A stretch of DNA of 64,000 nt from Pseudomonas sp. H3(2019) (GTDB lineage: Bacteria > Pseudomonadota > Gammaproteobacteria > Pseudomonadales > Pseudomonadaceae): positions 124,001 to 188,000 of the forward strand of contig NZ_VMSG01000003.1 in NCBI RefSeq assembly GCF_007713465.1, given 5' to 3'. A program made the translations under genes and the position numbers. Shown here piece by piece: positions 1-9,464 of the stretch. Position 1 is the first letter of the stretch. Each line of letters begins with the position of its first letter. The notes beneath the pieces were generated by a model, which searched no databases, was not told where the DNA came from, and worked only from the letters and a program-made list of their open reading frames with translations.

Positions 1-117
1 TTTAGGCCCCATGTGGCGCAGCACTTGCGCAGCATCGGTTGAACCCAGGGACAGCAGCAGAATCGCGGCTTTGTCGACCCGGGTGAGTTTGGCGATAGCG
101 GCTCGGTTATCACTCAT
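1..117 (-). CDS. fliG: Flagellar motor switch protein FliG, N-terminal fragment (cut by window edge)
   Basis: Only the first 39 codons are in the window. The reading frame begins MSDNRAAIAKLTRVDKAA and continues into ILLLSLGSTDAAQVLRHMG, the typical start of FliG, the C-ring protein that couples the stator to rotor rotation and switching. Its ATG lies inside the end of fliF: the two genes overlap by 8 bases, a sign of translational coupling. The fliE-fliF-fliG order is the expected one for pseudomonads. The rest of the gene lies outside the left edge. Confidence 0.93.
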   Translation of the reverse strand, partial: MSDNRAAIAKLTRVDKAAILLLSLGSTDAAQVLRHMGPK

Positions 118-1897
118 CTGCGTTAATCCACTCTTTCACGACCTGAGCCACACGACCCGGGTCTTCGGCCACCAGGCTCTTGATTGCGTTCAACTGTGCG
201 TCATAGCCTTCGCTCGGGCTAGGCAGCAGAATACTTTGCGGGCCACCGAGACTGACGCGGTCGTTGGCCAGTTCGCCGTCCATGCCGCCCATGCCACCGA
301 GCTCCATATCGCTGCCCAGACCCGCCAGTTGCTTGCCTTTACCGCCGCCGGTGATGTTGTTGAGCACCGGACGCAGCACGCCGAACACCAGCACCAGGAT
401 GAACAGCACGCCGAGAACCTGTTTCACCACATCCCAGAACCAGGGCTGCGAGTAAAACGGAATGTCGGCGATGACTTCGCCACGCTCGGCCGAGAACGGC
501 ACGTTGATCACGCTGACGCTGTCGCCACGGCTGGCATCAAAACCGACGGCGTCCTGCACCAGACGCGTGAAGCGCGCCAATTCATCGGCGCTCCACGGTG
601 CACGGGTGGTTTCACCGTTGGCCGCGTTGACCTTGACCTGGTCATCCACAACAACCGCAACCGAGAGGCGACTCAAACGGCCCTGCTGTTGCTTGGTGTG
701 ACTGATGGAACGGTCGAGTTCGAAGTTCTTGGTGGATTGCTGACGCTTGTCTGCCGGGTACGGTGCCAGCATCGGCTGACCGGTTGCCGGGTCCATGATT
801 TGCTGGCCGTTGGCATCCAGCAGTGGCTGACCCGGCTGCACCATGCCAGCGGAAGCGCTTGAGCCACCGGTGGTTTGTGGTGCAGAAGCCGGCGATGGCG
901 GTTGATTGCTCAGAGCTCCGGGAACGCCTTGCGGGCCGTTGCTGGCCGTGCGCTGTTCGGTCGTCGACTGCTCGCTGCGCAGCGCCGGCTGATCCGGGTT
1001 GAATTGCTCCGAGGTCGACTCGACCGCGCTGAAATCCACGTCAGCGGAGACTTCAGCCTTGTAGCGATCGTTACCCAGCACCGGCTGCAGAATATTGTGC
1101 ACGCGCTGGGTGAGCATGCTTTCCATGCGGCGGCTGTAATCGAATTGCTTGCCGGCCATGGTCAGTTCGGAGTTTTCCGCCTGATCGGAGAGCAAGGTGC
1201 CCTTCTGGTCGACGACAGTGATCTGCGACTTGCTCAACTCGGGAACGGCGGTCGCCACCAGGTTGATGATGGCCATGACCTGACCTGGCTCCAGCGAACG
1301 GCCTGAATAAAGCTCGACCAGTACCGATGCGCTGGGCTTGCGTTCGTCACGCACGAATACCGAGCTTTTCGGAATCGCCAGGTGCACTCGGGCACCCTTG
1401 ACGTTGTTCAGACTGGAAATGGTCCGCGCCAGTTCACCCTCAAGGCCGCGACGGTAACGGGTCGCCTCCATGAACTGACTGGTCCCCAGACCCTGGTCCT
1501 TGTCGAGGATTTCAAAACCGATGTTGCCGTCGCTGGGAGTGACACCAGCAGCGGCGAGCTTGAGCCGCGCACGCGCCACATCATCGGCCTTGACCAGCAA
1601 GGCACCGGAGTTGGGTTCAACGGTGTAGGGAATGTCGGCAGCGGCCAGGGTTTCCATGACCTGCTTGGCGTCCATACCGGCAAGGCTGCCGTACAGCGGC
1701 CGATAGTCGGGTTGCTGCGACCACAGCACCACGGCAAAACCAATTGCCACACTCGCAGCCAGGCCAACCAACAGGCCCACCTGACGCAGCATGGTCATCT
1801 CGGAGAGGTTTTCCAGGAAGGACAGACCAAACAACGGCGGTTTGCCGTCTGCTGGCGTGACCTTGGCCGGAACGTTATCGGCGACTGCTTCTGCCAT
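110..1897 (-). CDS. fliF: Flagellar MS-ring protein FliF
   Basis: FliF (595 aa) builds the MS ring in the inner membrane, the platform for FliG and for the flagellar export gate. A transmembrane segment sits near residues 38-62 (hydrophobic, ending in VVLWSQQPDYRPLYG) and a second near residues 490-512, flanking the periplasmic ring-building region. A Gln/Pro/Ser-rich low-complexity stretch occupies roughly residues 310-390, as is common in the family. The C-terminal tail after the second membrane helix is the FliG-binding part. It lies 14 bases after fliE and overlaps fliG by 8 bases. Length is normal for the family. Confidence 0.96.
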   Translation of the reverse strand: MAEAVADNVPAKVTPADGKPPLFGLSFLENLSEMTMLRQVGLLVGLAASVAIGFAVVLWSQQPDYRPLYGSLAGMDAKQVMETLAAADIPYTVEPNSGALLVKADDVARARLKLAAAGVTPSDGNIGFEILDKDQGLGTSQFMEATRYRRGLEGELARTISSLNNVKGARVHLAIPKSSVFVRDERKPSASVLVELYSGRSLEPGQVMAIINLVATAVPELSKSQITVVDQKGTLLSDQAENSELTMAGKQFDYSRRMESMLTQRVHNILQPVLGNDRYKAEVSADVDFSAVESTSEQFNPDQPALRSEQSTTEQRTASNGPQGVPGALSNQPPSPASAPQTTGGSSASAGMVQPGQPLLDANGQQIMDPATGQPMLAPYPADKRQQSTKNFELDRSISHTKQQQGRLSRLSVAVVVDDQVKVNAANGETTRAPWSADELARFTRLVQDAVGFDASRGDSVSVINVPFSAERGEVIADIPFYSQPWFWDVVKQVLGVLFILVLVFGVLRPVLNNITGGGKGKQLAGLGSDMELGGMGGMDGELANDRVSLGGPQSILLPSPSEGYDAQLNAIKSLVAEDPGRVAQVVKEWINADE

Positions 1898-1911
1898 GAC
1901 TCAATACTTCC

Positions 1912-2241
1912 TTAGACCGGCATCTGCATGATGTCTTGGTATGCCTGTACCAGCTTGTTACGCACTTGGGTCAACGCCTGGAAAGACACGCTGGCCTTCT
2001 GCGAGGAAATCATTACATCTGTCAGGTCGACGCCGCTTTTGCCAATTTCGAACGCATTGGCCAGTTGGTTCGAAGCCTGTTGGGTGTCATTGACCTTGTT
2101 GACGGCCTTACCGAGCATGTCGGAAAAGCTGCTACCGCCCATTTCCGGCACCGCGACTGCCGCTTTCGGCTGAGCCATGGCGTCCATTTGCATGGACCGC
2201 ATGTCCAACATCAAGCGATTAAATTCAATACCTTGGCTCAT
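1912..2241 (-). CDS. fliE: Flagellar hook-basal body protein FliE
   Basis: FliE (109 aa) is the small junction protein between the MS ring and the proximal rod, exported by the flagellar type III system. It begins [20 protein letters not shown] and carries the typical C-terminal helix with [20 protein letters not shown]. First gene of the fliEFG operon; a consensus-quality sigma-54 promoter lies about 60-80 bases upstream (2303-2318). Confidence 0.95.
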   Translation of the reverse strand: MSQGIEFNRLMLDMRSMQMDAMAQPKAAVAVPEMGGSSFSDMLGKAVNKVNDTQQASNQLANAFEIGKSGVDLTDVMISSQKASVSFQALTQVRNKLVQAYQDIMQMPV

Positions 2242-2302
2242 GGTCTACTCTCTCTGACGACCCGCAATTTTTTGACACTCACTCGGCGGATAGAGTGGTG
2301 TT

Positions 2303-2318
2303 AGCAACAAGGGTGCCA
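2303..2318 (-). promoter_or_regulatory. Sigma-54 (RpoN) promoter of fliEFG
   Basis: Read on the minus strand the sequence is TGGCACCCTTGTTGCT, i.e. TGGCAC-N5-TTGCT with GG and GC separated by exactly 10 bases, matching the -24/-12 consensus. It lies about 62 bases before the fliE start codon. In P. aeruginosa fliE is an RpoN class gene, so the position fits. Confidence 0.85.
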
Positions 2319-2386
2319 GCTCCATGGCGACACTTGAGAAAAGCCCATTCGAGGCTTTGCAGGCGGACGACTTACATGGCAAACCC

Positions 2387-3787
2387 TTACGCGGAAAACA
2401 GATGCGCCTCGACATCCATTCCCGCATCGCGCATTTGCGCCAGCTTGTAGCGCAAGGTCCGCGGGCTGATACCCAGGCGCTCGGCCGCTTCCTTGCGCCG
2501 CCCGCGCTCGGAACGCAAGGTATCGATGATCATCTGAAACTCGCGACGCCGCAGGTCATCGCCCAGCGCGCCCGCTGAATCGCCTTGCGGCGCCTCGACT
2601 TCGAGCATGCGTGACGGCATCGGAACCGGCGCCAATGCCGGCAGTGGCGCGCAAGCGACCGGCCCCGCAAGGCAAAAGTCCTGCGGCTGAATCAAACCAC
2701 CCTGCTGCAAAATCAGCGCCCGCTGAATGGCGTTGTCCAGCTCACGCACGTTGCCCGGCCATGGATAACCGATCAGGCAAGCCTGAGCTTCCGGCGACAG
2801 CCTGGCGGCGGCATGCTTCATTTTATTGACGTGCTTGGCCAGCAGACGCTCGGCCAGCGGCAAAATATCGGCAGTGCGTTCACGCAACGGACGCCAGGCC
2901 AGCGGAAACACCGACAGACGATAGTAAAGATCTTCACGAAAGCGCCCCGCCGCCACTTCGCCCGCCAGATCACGATTCGTGGTCGCCACCACCCGGATAT
3001 CCAGCGCAATCGGCTTGCGCGCGCCCACACGCTCGACTTCACGCTCCTGCAACACGCGCAGCAACTTGGCCTGAAGCCCCAGGGGCATTTCGGAAATTTC
3101 GTCGAGCAGAATGGTCCCGCCATCAGCTTGCTCGAACTTGCCGGCCTGAGCCGCAATAGCGCCGGTGAACGAGCCTTTCTCATGCCCGAACAGCGTCGCC
3201 TCGAGCATGTTGTCCGGGATCGCCGCGCAATTGATTGCAATGAACGGCTGACTGGCGCGACGCGAGTGCTGGTGGATGTAACGCGCCAGCACCTCTTTGC
3301 CGGTGCCCGACTCACCCGAGATCAATACCGTCGAATCACTGCGCGCCACACGGGCTGCCAGCTCAAGCAACTGCGCACTGGCCGGCTCGAACGCTACCGG
3401 ACCTTCGCCCTCTGCGGCACCGAGGCACCCCAGGGCATGGCGCGACACCAGATCCAGCAACGCCTTGGGCTCGAACGGTTTGACCAGATAGTCTGCCGCT
3501 CCCTGACGCATCGCATCGACGGCGCGCTCAACCGCGCCATGAGCGGTCATCAGCAACACCGGCAATTGCGGCTGGCGAATTCGCAACAAACCCAACAACT
3601 GATGACCATCCATGCCCGGCATGTTGACGTCACTGACCACCAGATTGAATGACTCGCTCGCCACAGCCTCCAGTGCGTCTTCGGCCGAGCCCACTGAGGT
3701 GTAATCATGACCGGCCAGCAGCAGCGTATCCGCCAATGCTTCGCGCAGCGAGCGGTCATCTTCGACCAGTAAAACCTTGATTGCCAT
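2387..3787 (-). CDS. fleR: Two-component response regulator FleR (sigma-54 activator)
   Basis: FleR (466 aa from the chosen start) is the NtrC-type regulator that, phosphorylated by FleS, activates class III flagellar genes with RpoN. Domains: receiver domain 1-120 with phosphoacceptor Asp53 (VVSDVNMPG), AAA+ domain with Walker A GESGTGKE and Walker B DEISEMP, and a C-terminal Fis-type helix-turn-helix (ERLGISPRTLRYKLAQ). The sigma-54 contact loop reads GSFTGA rather than the usual GAFTGA. The start MAIKVLLVEDD is chosen because it aligns with the receiver fold and its ATG overlaps the fleS stop codon by one base (TGATG); a longer upstream frame exists but adds no recognisable sequence. Confidence 0.94.
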   Translation of the reverse strand: MAIKVLLVEDDRSLREALADTLLLAGHDYTSVGSAEDALEAVASESFNLVVSDVNMPGMDGHQLLGLLRIRQPQLPVLLMTAHGAVERAVDAMRQGAADYLVKPFEPKALLDLVSRHALGCLGAAEGEGPVAFEPASAQLLELAARVARSDSTVLISGESGTGKEVLARYIHQHSRRASQPFIAINCAAIPDNMLEATLFGHEKGSFTGAIAAQAGKFEQADGGTILLDEISEMPLGLQAKLLRVLQEREVERVGARKPIALDIRVVATTNRDLAGEVAAGRFREDLYYRLSVFPLAWRPLRERTADILPLAERLLAKHVNKMKHAAARLSPEAQACLIGYPWPGNVRELDNAIQRALILQQGGLIQPQDFCLAGPVACAPLPALAPVPMPSRMLEVEAPQGDSAGALGDDLRRREFQMIIDTLRSERGRRKEAAERLGISPRTLRYKLAQMRDAGMDVEAHLFSA

Positions 3788-5004
3788 CAGCCTCTTTCCA
3801 CTCCTTGAGCGCTGGAAAACAACGGCAAGACCACCACTGCACACGTACCGCGGCCTGGCCGCGAGCGCAGCTGCAATTCTCCCTGATGAGCACGAGCCAC
3901 CGCCTTGACCACGGTCAGGCCAAGGCCGGTGCCGGTGGTTTTAGTCGTAAAAAACGGCTCACCCAGACGCGCCAGCACAGTGGGGTCGATACCGCCGCCG
4001 TTATCGCTGACGCACAGCCGAAGGGTGTTTTTACGGGTGTATAGATGGACCTTCAGACGGACATCGCCAGCACTGGCCTGAATCGCATTTTCAATCAGGT
4101 TCAGCAGCGCGCCGACCAGCGTGTCGCGATTACACAGCAACTCCCCGGCATGACTGTCGCACTGCCAGCGCACCGGATAATCCTGGACATGCGTCAATGC
4201 CGCCGCTTGCAGCGATTGCAGAAGCGCCCCTGGCGTCAGGCGATCAGTCAACGGCAGTTCTCCGCGAGCAAACACCAGCATATCCCGCACCTGATGTTCG
4301 AGCTCATGCAGGCGTTCTTTCAAACGCCCGGCAAAGCGTTGCTGGGTAGCGACCGGCAGCTCTTGCTCAGTCAAATGACTGGCATACAGCAATGCCGCGG
4401 ACAGCGGCGTGCGAATCTGATGAGCCAGGGAGGCGACCATCCGGCCGAGGGACGACAAGCGTTCATGGCGAGCCAATTGATCCTGCAGGTGCCGGGTTTC
4501 GGTCAGGTCGTTGAGCAGCACCAACTGCCCCGGCTCGGCATCCAGCGAGCGCGTGGCAATCGACAGACGTCGACCATCCTTCAGGGAAATTTCATGACCA
4601 TCGTCTTCGCGTGGAGCAAAGCAACGGGCAATGACATGACGCCACAACTCGCCTTCGAGCGGTAGACCCAGCAGCTCGCAGGCCGCCGGATTGGCTTCGC
4701 GCACCATCCCGTGGGCGTCAATGACGATGACGCCACCAGGCAACAAGTCGAGAAGGTTTTGCAGCCGGTTGGCCAGGCGTTCTTTTTCGGCCAGCTCTTG
4801 CATGCGCTGAGCACTGACCACTGCCAGTTCGCCCTTGAGCTCGGTGACCCGGGCTTCAAGCATGCTGTAGGAATCGGTCAGTTGGCTCGACATCTGATTG
4901 AACAGCGCGAACGCCTGCTCAAGGCCAAGCCGACTTGCCTGCTCTACAGAGGGCGATTGCCCCGAGACTTCGGAGACAGGAGACACTTGGGCGGCGTGGG
5001 ACAT
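3787..5004 (-). CDS. fleS: Sensor histidine kinase FleS
   Basis: FleS (405 aa) is the cytoplasmic kinase partner of FleR. No membrane segment is visible. Order: an N-terminal helical region, a PAS-like domain around residues 80-165 (LPGGVIVIDAHGM, NPAACELLG), a HisKA H-box with His195 (SLAHQIRTPLSAALLY), and an HATPase domain with N box (NLIENAIQ), G1 (DNGGGI) and G2 (GTGLGL). Followed immediately by fleR with a one-base stop/start overlap. A sigma-54 type promoter is present about 55-70 bases upstream, as expected for a FleQ-dependent gene. Confidence 0.94.
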   Translation of the reverse strand: MSHAAQVSPVSEVSGQSPSVEQASRLGLEQAFALFNQMSSQLTDSYSMLEARVTELKGELAVVSAQRMQELAEKERLANRLQNLLDLLPGGVIVIDAHGMVREANPAACELLGLPLEGELWRHVIARCFAPREDDGHEISLKDGRRLSIATRSLDAEPGQLVLLNDLTETRHLQDQLARHERLSSLGRMVASLAHQIRTPLSAALLYASHLTEQELPVATQQRFAGRLKERLHELEHQVRDMLVFARGELPLTDRLTPGALLQSLQAAALTHVQDYPVRWQCDSHAGELLCNRDTLVGALLNLIENAIQASAGDVRLKVHLYTRKNTLRLCVSDNGGGIDPTVLARLGEPFFTTKTTGTGLGLTVVKAVARAHQGELQLRSRPGRGTCAVVVLPLFSSAQGVERG

Positions 5005-5057
5005 CGTGTTCTCTCGCTTGGCTGACCGTCAGTTAAACGGAACGTTGCGAGGGACGT

Positions 5058-5073
5058 AGCAATACCCGTGCCT
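5058..5073 (-). promoter_or_regulatory. Sigma-54 promoter of fleSR
   Basis: On the minus strand: AGGCACGGGTATTGCT. GG and GC are 10 bases apart, and only the first base departs from TGGCAC-N5-TTGCT. It lies 54 bases before the fleS start. FleQ/RpoN control of fleSR is established in P. aeruginosa. Confidence 0.8.
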
Positions 5074-5114
5074 AAAAAAAACCGCCCATTATTCAGTGAG
5101 TTGAAAAACAGGCG

Positions 5115-6590
5115 TCAATCATCCGCCTGTTCATCACCTTCGCGACGGCTCATGCCGTACTTGCGCATCTTCTCGACCAGAGTGGTACGGCGAATGCGCA
5201 GGCGCTCGGCGGCACGCGCCACGATGCCATTGGCATCATCCAGTGCCTGCTGAATCAGGCCCTGTTCCAGGCCACCGAGGTAGTCTTTGAGGTCCAGACC
5301 TTCTGGCGGCAGCATGGCGTTAGCGGTGAAGTCCGGGGTATGGCCATTGATGGCTACCCGCTCTTCAAGATCGCTGCGCAAACTATCGACCAGTTGCTCG
5401 TCTTCATCATCGACATAACGGAATTTCTTCGGCAATTCGACCACGCCGATCACGCCGTACGGGTGCATGATCGCCATGCGCTCGACCAGGTTGGCCAGTT
5501 CACGGACGTTACCCGGCCAGCCATGACGGCACAGCGACATGATTGCTGCCGAGTTGAAGCGAATGGAACCGCGCTTCTCGTGCTCCATGCGCGAGATCAA
5601 CTCGTTCATCAGCAACGGAATGTCTTCGACACGCTCACGCAGCGGCGCCATCTCGATCGGGAAAACATTGAGGCGGTAGTACAAATCCTCACGGAAGCTG
5701 CCGACCTCGATCATGCTTTCGAGATTTTTGTGGGTCGCAGCGATGATCCGCACGTCGACGCTCTGGGTCTTGTTGCTCCCCACGCGCTCGAAGGTGCGCT
5801 CCTGCAATACCCGCAGCAGTTTGACCTGCATCGGCAATGGCATGTCGCCGATCTCGTCGAGAAACAGCGTACCGCCGTTGGCCAGCTCAAAACGCCCGGC
5901 ACGGCTGGTGATGGCCCCGGTAAAGGCGCCCTTCTCATGGCCGAACAGTTCGCTTTCCAGCAGTTCGGCCGGGATCGCACCGCAGTTGACCGGCACGAAC
6001 GGCGCGTCGCGCCGCTTGGAGTGATAGTGCAGGTTACGCGCGACCACTTCCTTGCCCGTGCCGGACTCACCAAGGATCAGCACGCTGGCATCGGTGTCGG
6101 CCACTTGCTGCATCATCTGGCGGACGTGTTGAATCGCCCGACTGGTGCCGACAAGACTACGGAAAAGATTGGGTTCACGGTGACGACCGCGCTCGCGGGC
6201 CTGGTCGTACATCTCGCGATAAACCTGGGCGCGATGCAGGGAGTCGAGCAACTTGCTGTAGCTGGGCGGCATTTCCAGCGTGGAAAGCACCCGGCGACGC
6301 TGGTCTTCCGGCAGGTCAATGGAAGAATTATCGCCCATTAACAAAACCGGAAGGAACTCATCCCAGGTAGCGAGTGTCTTTAACAGGCCCGGAAGAGAGC
6401 CAGGTGCATTTACCGTCCCGATAAGGACGCAAATAACTTCACGACTTGATGACAAAGAGCCGACTGCCTGCTGCCAGTCATGGCTACCGCAGGGTAAATT
6501 TTCTTCGCCCAGAAAATTTAAAATCACCGCCAGGTCGCGGCGGCGGACGCTATCGTCATCAATCAGCAGAATTTTGGTTTCACGCCACAT
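5115..6590 (-). CDS. fleQ: Flagellar master regulator FleQ
   Basis: FleQ (491 aa) is the enhancer-binding protein at the top of the Pseudomonas flagellar cascade; in P. aeruginosa it also binds c-di-GMP and controls exopolysaccharide genes. The N-terminal FleQ/receiver-like domain (1-130) lacks the phosphoacceptor Asp: the corresponding strand reads [14 protein letters not shown]+ domain: Walker A GESGTGKE, intact GAFTGA loop, Walker B DEIGDMP. The C-terminal Fis-type HTH reads [20 protein letters not shown]. Start [13 protein letters not shown] is the usual family start. Upstream of fleS and separated from it by 110 bases carrying the fleSR promoter. Confidence 0.97.
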   Translation of the reverse strand: MWRETKILLIDDDSVRRRDLAVILNFLGEENLPCGSHDWQQAVGSLSSSREVICVLIGTVNAPGSLPGLLKTLATWDEFLPVLLMGDNSSIDLPEDQRRRVLSTLEMPPSYSKLLDSLHRAQVYREMYDQARERGRHREPNLFRSLVGTSRAIQHVRQMMQQVADTDASVLILGESGTGKEVVARNLHYHSKRRDAPFVPVNCGAIPAELLESELFGHEKGAFTGAITSRAGRFELANGGTLFLDEIGDMPLPMQVKLLRVLQERTFERVGSNKTQSVDVRIIAATHKNLESMIEVGSFREDLYYRLNVFPIEMAPLRERVEDIPLLMNELISRMEHEKRGSIRFNSAAIMSLCRHGWPGNVRELANLVERMAIMHPYGVIGVVELPKKFRYVDDEDEQLVDSLRSDLEERVAINGHTPDFTANAMLPPEGLDLKDYLGGLEQGLIQQALDDANGIVARAAERLRIRRTTLVEKMRKYGMSRREGDEQADD

Positions 6591-6634
6591 GCAATAGCAA
6601 CTTCCGTAGTCAACTCAATGCCCGAAATGAGTGG

Positions 6635-6651
6635 GCAAGCTAGACGCTTGC
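6635..6651. repeat. Small inverted repeat in the fleQ upstream region
   Basis: GCAAGC-TAGAC-GCTTGC, a perfect 6-bp palindrome with a 5-base spacer, about 45 bases before the fleQ start. A second perfect 10-bp palindrome, TGACGCGTCA, lies at 6732-6741 near the end of fliT. The 170-bp gap between fliT and fleQ otherwise shows nothing. An operator role is possible but only inferred. Confidence 0.3.
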
Positions 6652-6760
6652 AGGCACGTTAAGCCTGATAGACGCCTGAAATCTTCAAACAGCCACTAGT
6701 TAAGTCAAAAAACCGTGCATAGTCAAATTTATGACGCGTCACGGTCGGATTAACTGAGGA

Positions 6761-7057
6761 TTAACCGAACAGATGGTAAACCTTTGCCGCGCTCTGTGCT
6801 TGATGGATCTGTGACATCTCATCGAATATTGCCTGACGCTCTCCCGTCGCCGCCTCCAGCAACTGCCGATAAACCCCCAGCAGCTCCTCAAGGTTATCGC
6901 GTAACGCCACCTCATCCAGCGAAGCCTCACTCAAGACGTCTTCCATGCAGGAACGGCAATCCAGGTCCAATTGACCGATAGCTTCCCAGTTACGCTCGGC
7001 CAGTGCATCGACCAGCGCTTCACGGGTTTGTTCGATACGCTGCAGTACAAGACTCAT
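6761..7057 (-). CDS. fliT: FliT-like flagellar chaperone
   Basis: A 98-aa, almost wholly helical protein with start MSLVLQRIEQTREAL, preceded by the strong ribosome site AAGGAGATCACC. A longer frame exists upstream but overlaps fliS. Its size, position directly after fliS and amphipathic helices fit a FliT-type export chaperone (in P. aeruginosa this position is occupied by a small FliS/FliT-like gene between fliS and fleQ). FliT binds the filament cap FliD and keeps it unfolded for export. The family assignment rests on context more than on motif; two Cys (around residues 33-36) are seen. Confidence 0.75.
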   Translation of the reverse strand: MSLVLQRIEQTREALVDALAERNWEAIGQLDLDCRSCMEDVLSEASLDEVALRDNLEELLGVYRQLLEAATGERQAIFDEMSQIHQAQSAAKVYHLFG

Positions 7058-7067
7058 GGTGATCTCC

Positions 7068-7463
7068 TTAAAACTGCGGACCTGGCGCTGCGATGGCATC
7101 CCAGCCTTCTTTGACCGTACCCAGCAAATCGGTGACCTCGTCGAGGATCTTCGGATCGCTCTTGATATTGGCCTCTGCCAGACGCTTCATCATGTAGACG
7201 TAGAGGTTATCCAGCTCCCCCACCTCATCAGCCTTGTTTTCAAGGTCCAGACCTTCACGCAGGCCGCCGATGATGCCGATGGCCTTGCTGATGAATACAC
7301 CTTTGCCCGGAATATCCTTGCGCTCCATGGCGCCTTTGGCCTGAGCAATACGATCCAGCCCACCTTCCATCAACATCTGCACCAACCGGTGCGGACTGGC
7401 TTCGGAGGTTTGGGCCTGTGCTCCAATTTTCTGATATTGCCGAAGGGCTAACATCGGATTCAT
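7068..7463 (-). CDS. fliS: Flagellar export chaperone FliS
   Basis: FliS (131 aa) binds the disordered C-terminus of flagellin and prevents premature polymerisation. It begins MNPMLALRQYQKIGAQAQTSEASPH, close to the family pattern with the conserved Tyr, and carries LVQMLMEGGLDRIAQAKGAME and a Leu-Tyr-Val-Tyr-Met segment. Ten bases separate it from fliT. Normal length. Confidence 0.95.
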   Translation of the reverse strand: MNPMLALRQYQKIGAQAQTSEASPHRLVQMLMEGGLDRIAQAKGAMERKDIPGKGVFISKAIGIIGGLREGLDLENKADEVGELDNLYVYMMKRLAEANIKSDPKILDEVTDLLGTVKEGWDAIAAPGPQF

Positions 7464-7541
7464 GCTCTACCTCATCACAACTCAAGGGCTCGTATAACCA
7501 ATGTATCGTCTACGAGTCAAAAAACTTTAAATTCAAAAGGC

Positions 7542-7577
7542 AAAAACCCGGCGTGTTAAAAACACAGCCGGGTTTTT
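7542..7577 (-). terminator. Intrinsic terminator downstream of fliD
   Basis: Stem AAAAACCCGGC (7542-7552) pairs perfectly with GCCGGGTTTTT (7567-7577), and the loop itself can pair (GTGTT/AACAC). On the minus strand it ends in five Ts. It lies just after the fliD stop, between fliD and fliS. Confidence 0.8.
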
Positions 7578-7592
7578 GGCGCCCGCTCAAGA

Positions 7593-9005
7593 CTAGCCAG
7601 ACTTCTGCGCGTTCAAGGACGTGAAGAACGAGGTGATACTGGTCGACGTCGCCTTCATCTGCCCGACCAACAGATCCATTGCATTGTACTTGGCAGTCAA
7701 CGTCGCGGTCAGAGTGGTAACCCGCAAATCCAGCGCCGCCTGCTGATTGGTCAGATCGCTTTTCTGCTTGTTCAGGCTGGTGGTGCGCTGATCCAGAATG
7801 CCACCGGTCTGCAAGTAAGGCTTGATCGCCGTACCCATTCGGGCCAGCAGACCATTGGTGCTGTTGGTGCCGGTGAACAGCGTCTGAACCTGACTACTCA
7901 ATCCCTGGGTAGTCATCGCAGCGGTGAACTTGGTGGAGTCAAAGTTCAGCGTACCGAGCTTCTGATCGGTCGTGATACCCAATTGCGCCAGCACCGCCAA
8001 CTGCCCCCCAGGCCCAGGAGTCACCAACTGACTGCGAATATCGGCAATCAGTGAACGAGGCATCGAGTCACCGGTCAGTGCCGCAGAAACAGTCAGCTTG
8101 CCATTGGCATCGGCCGAGGCCTGGGTCAGCGAGGTGACCGTTTTCACCAGCGTGTTATAGGCGTCGACGAACGACTGTATCGACGTCTGCAAACCGCTGG
8201 TGTTGGTCGCCACAGTCACCGTCGAGGTGCCCGCTGCAACCAGCGTCATGCTCAAGCCGCCCACAGCCTGGCTGACGGTGTTGGTTTTGCTGGTCACTGC
8301 CAGACCATCAACAGTCAGGCTTGCATCAGTAGCCAGCGCATTGATCGTACCGGAACTGGTCGGACCAGGGTTCGCGCCCATCACCTGGGTGCCGTCGATT
8401 GCCAGACCGGCAATACCACTGACCGTCAGATCCGAGCCTGCGCCCGTTGTAGTCGACCCGATCACCAGACGCGAACCGCTACTGTCAGTGACGATGTTGG
8501 CGGTGATGCCCTGGGCTGCCAGCGTGGTGTTGATCGCATCGCGAGTGGACTGCAGCGTCGCACCAGACGGGATAGTGACGTTATAGGCAGTGCCATTTTG
8601 ACTGATATTCAAAGTACCACTCGGAATGGCACTGGCAGCACCGCCTGCAAATGAAGCACTGGCCACTTTGGAACCGGTCGCCAGGTTGTTGACTTTAATG
8701 TTGTAAGTACCGTTGACCGCAGTGTTATCAGAGGTCACGGTCAAGGTCGCCGGAGTCGACGAGGTTGCCGAAAAACCCGAAAACGCCGGACTTGTCGAGC
8801 TGTTCAGTTTGTCCATGGCAGCCTGATAAGCGGCCAAAGCACTTTTGAGCGAACCCACACCGGAAATTTTCGAGGTATTGAGCGTGCCTTGAGTGGTGAT
8901 CTGAGTCTGCTTGGCCGACTTGTCACTGTTGACCAACGCTGTAACGATCGAACCGATATCCAGGCCGGAACCCAGACCTGTACCCGGTAAAATTGGACTT
9001 GCCAT
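7593..9005 (-). CDS. fliD: Flagellar filament capping protein FliD (HAP2)
   Basis: FliD forms the pentameric cap that helps flagellin monomers fold at the filament tip. The N-terminal signature is MASPILPGTGLGSGLDIGSIVTALV, and the C-terminal coiled segment has LNKQKSDLTNQQAALDLRVTTL. The central part is Ala/Thr/Ser/Gly-rich as usual. The second ATG (9005) is chosen because AGGGAG sits six bases before it; the first in-frame ATG, two codons earlier, directly abuts the ribosome site. 470 aa from this start. Lies between flaG and fliS. Confidence 0.95.
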   Translation of the reverse strand: MASPILPGTGLGSGLDIGSIVTALVNSDKSAKQTQITTQGTLNTSKISGVGSLKSALAAYQAAMDKLNSSTSPAFSGFSATSSTPATLTVTSDNTAVNGTYNIKVNNLATGSKVASASFAGGAASAIPSGTLNISQNGTAYNVTIPSGATLQSTRDAINTTLAAQGITANIVTDSSGSRLVIGSTTTGAGSDLTVSGIAGLAIDGTQVMGANPGPTSSGTINALATDASLTVDGLAVTSKTNTVSQAVGGLSMTLVAAGTSTVTVATNTSGLQTSIQSFVDAYNTLVKTVTSLTQASADANGKLTVSAALTGDSMPRSLIADIRSQLVTPGPGGQLAVLAQLGITTDQKLGTLNFDSTKFTAAMTTQGLSSQVQTLFTGTNSTNGLLARMGTAIKPYLQTGGILDQRTTSLNKQKSDLTNQQAALDLRVTTLTATLTAKYNAMDLLVGQMKATSTSITSFFTSLNAQKSG

Positions 9006-9088
9006 GTGCATCTCCCTTTCTGTCAGTCGCCAGTCTTTTGACCACTCACGCCGTCAAATGAACGTGCAACCACTATTCATGCCAGTTG

Positions 9089-9445
9089 TCAGGCTTTTGC
9101 GTCGAACAGCACGTTGCTCGCCGAATTCAGACTGTCCGCCAGCTTCAACGCCTCTTCGGAAGGGATTTGTCGCACCACTTCACCTGATTCGGTGGCAATC
9201 ACCTTCACGACCACCCTGCCGGAAGCCTCATCGATAGAGAACTCCAGGTTGCGCTTGATCGACTGTACGAACTTCTCGATCTCTTGCACGGCCAGTTTCA
9301 GCTTCTGCGCGTCCGCGTCCTTGCTTCCAGCCACAGCCTGAACGCTGTCATTACTGCTACGAGGTGCTGCAGCCGCTTTATCGACCGTCGTACTTGCCGG
9401 CTGAGCAGTCGGGTAAGACAAGTTCAGCTTCACGCTCATGTCCAT
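9089..9445 (-). CDS. flaG: Flagellar protein FlaG
   Basis: FlaG family protein (118 aa from this start), with variable N-terminus and conserved C-terminal part (IEKFVQSIKRNLEFSIDEASGRVVVKVIATESGEVVRQIPSEEAL). FlaG is linked to filament length control in several polar-flagellated bacteria; the exact mechanism is not settled. The start is ambiguous: GTG (9454), ATG (9451), ATG (9445) and ATG (9439) are all in frame. ATG 9445 has the best spacing (8 bases) from AGAGG. Sits between fliC and fliD as in other pseudomonads. Confidence 0.9.
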   Translation of the reverse strand: MDMSVKLNLSYPTAQPASTTVDKAAAAPRSSNDSVQAVAGSKDADAQKLKLAVQEIEKFVQSIKRNLEFSIDEASGRVVVKVIATESGEVVRQIPSEEALKLADSLNSASNVLFDAKA

Positions 9446-9464
9446 ATCCATCACCTCTTAACGT

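Noticed and set aside
5340..6341. 333-codon plus-strand frame opposite fleQ
   Set aside because: Shadow of fleQ; no motif and no start context.
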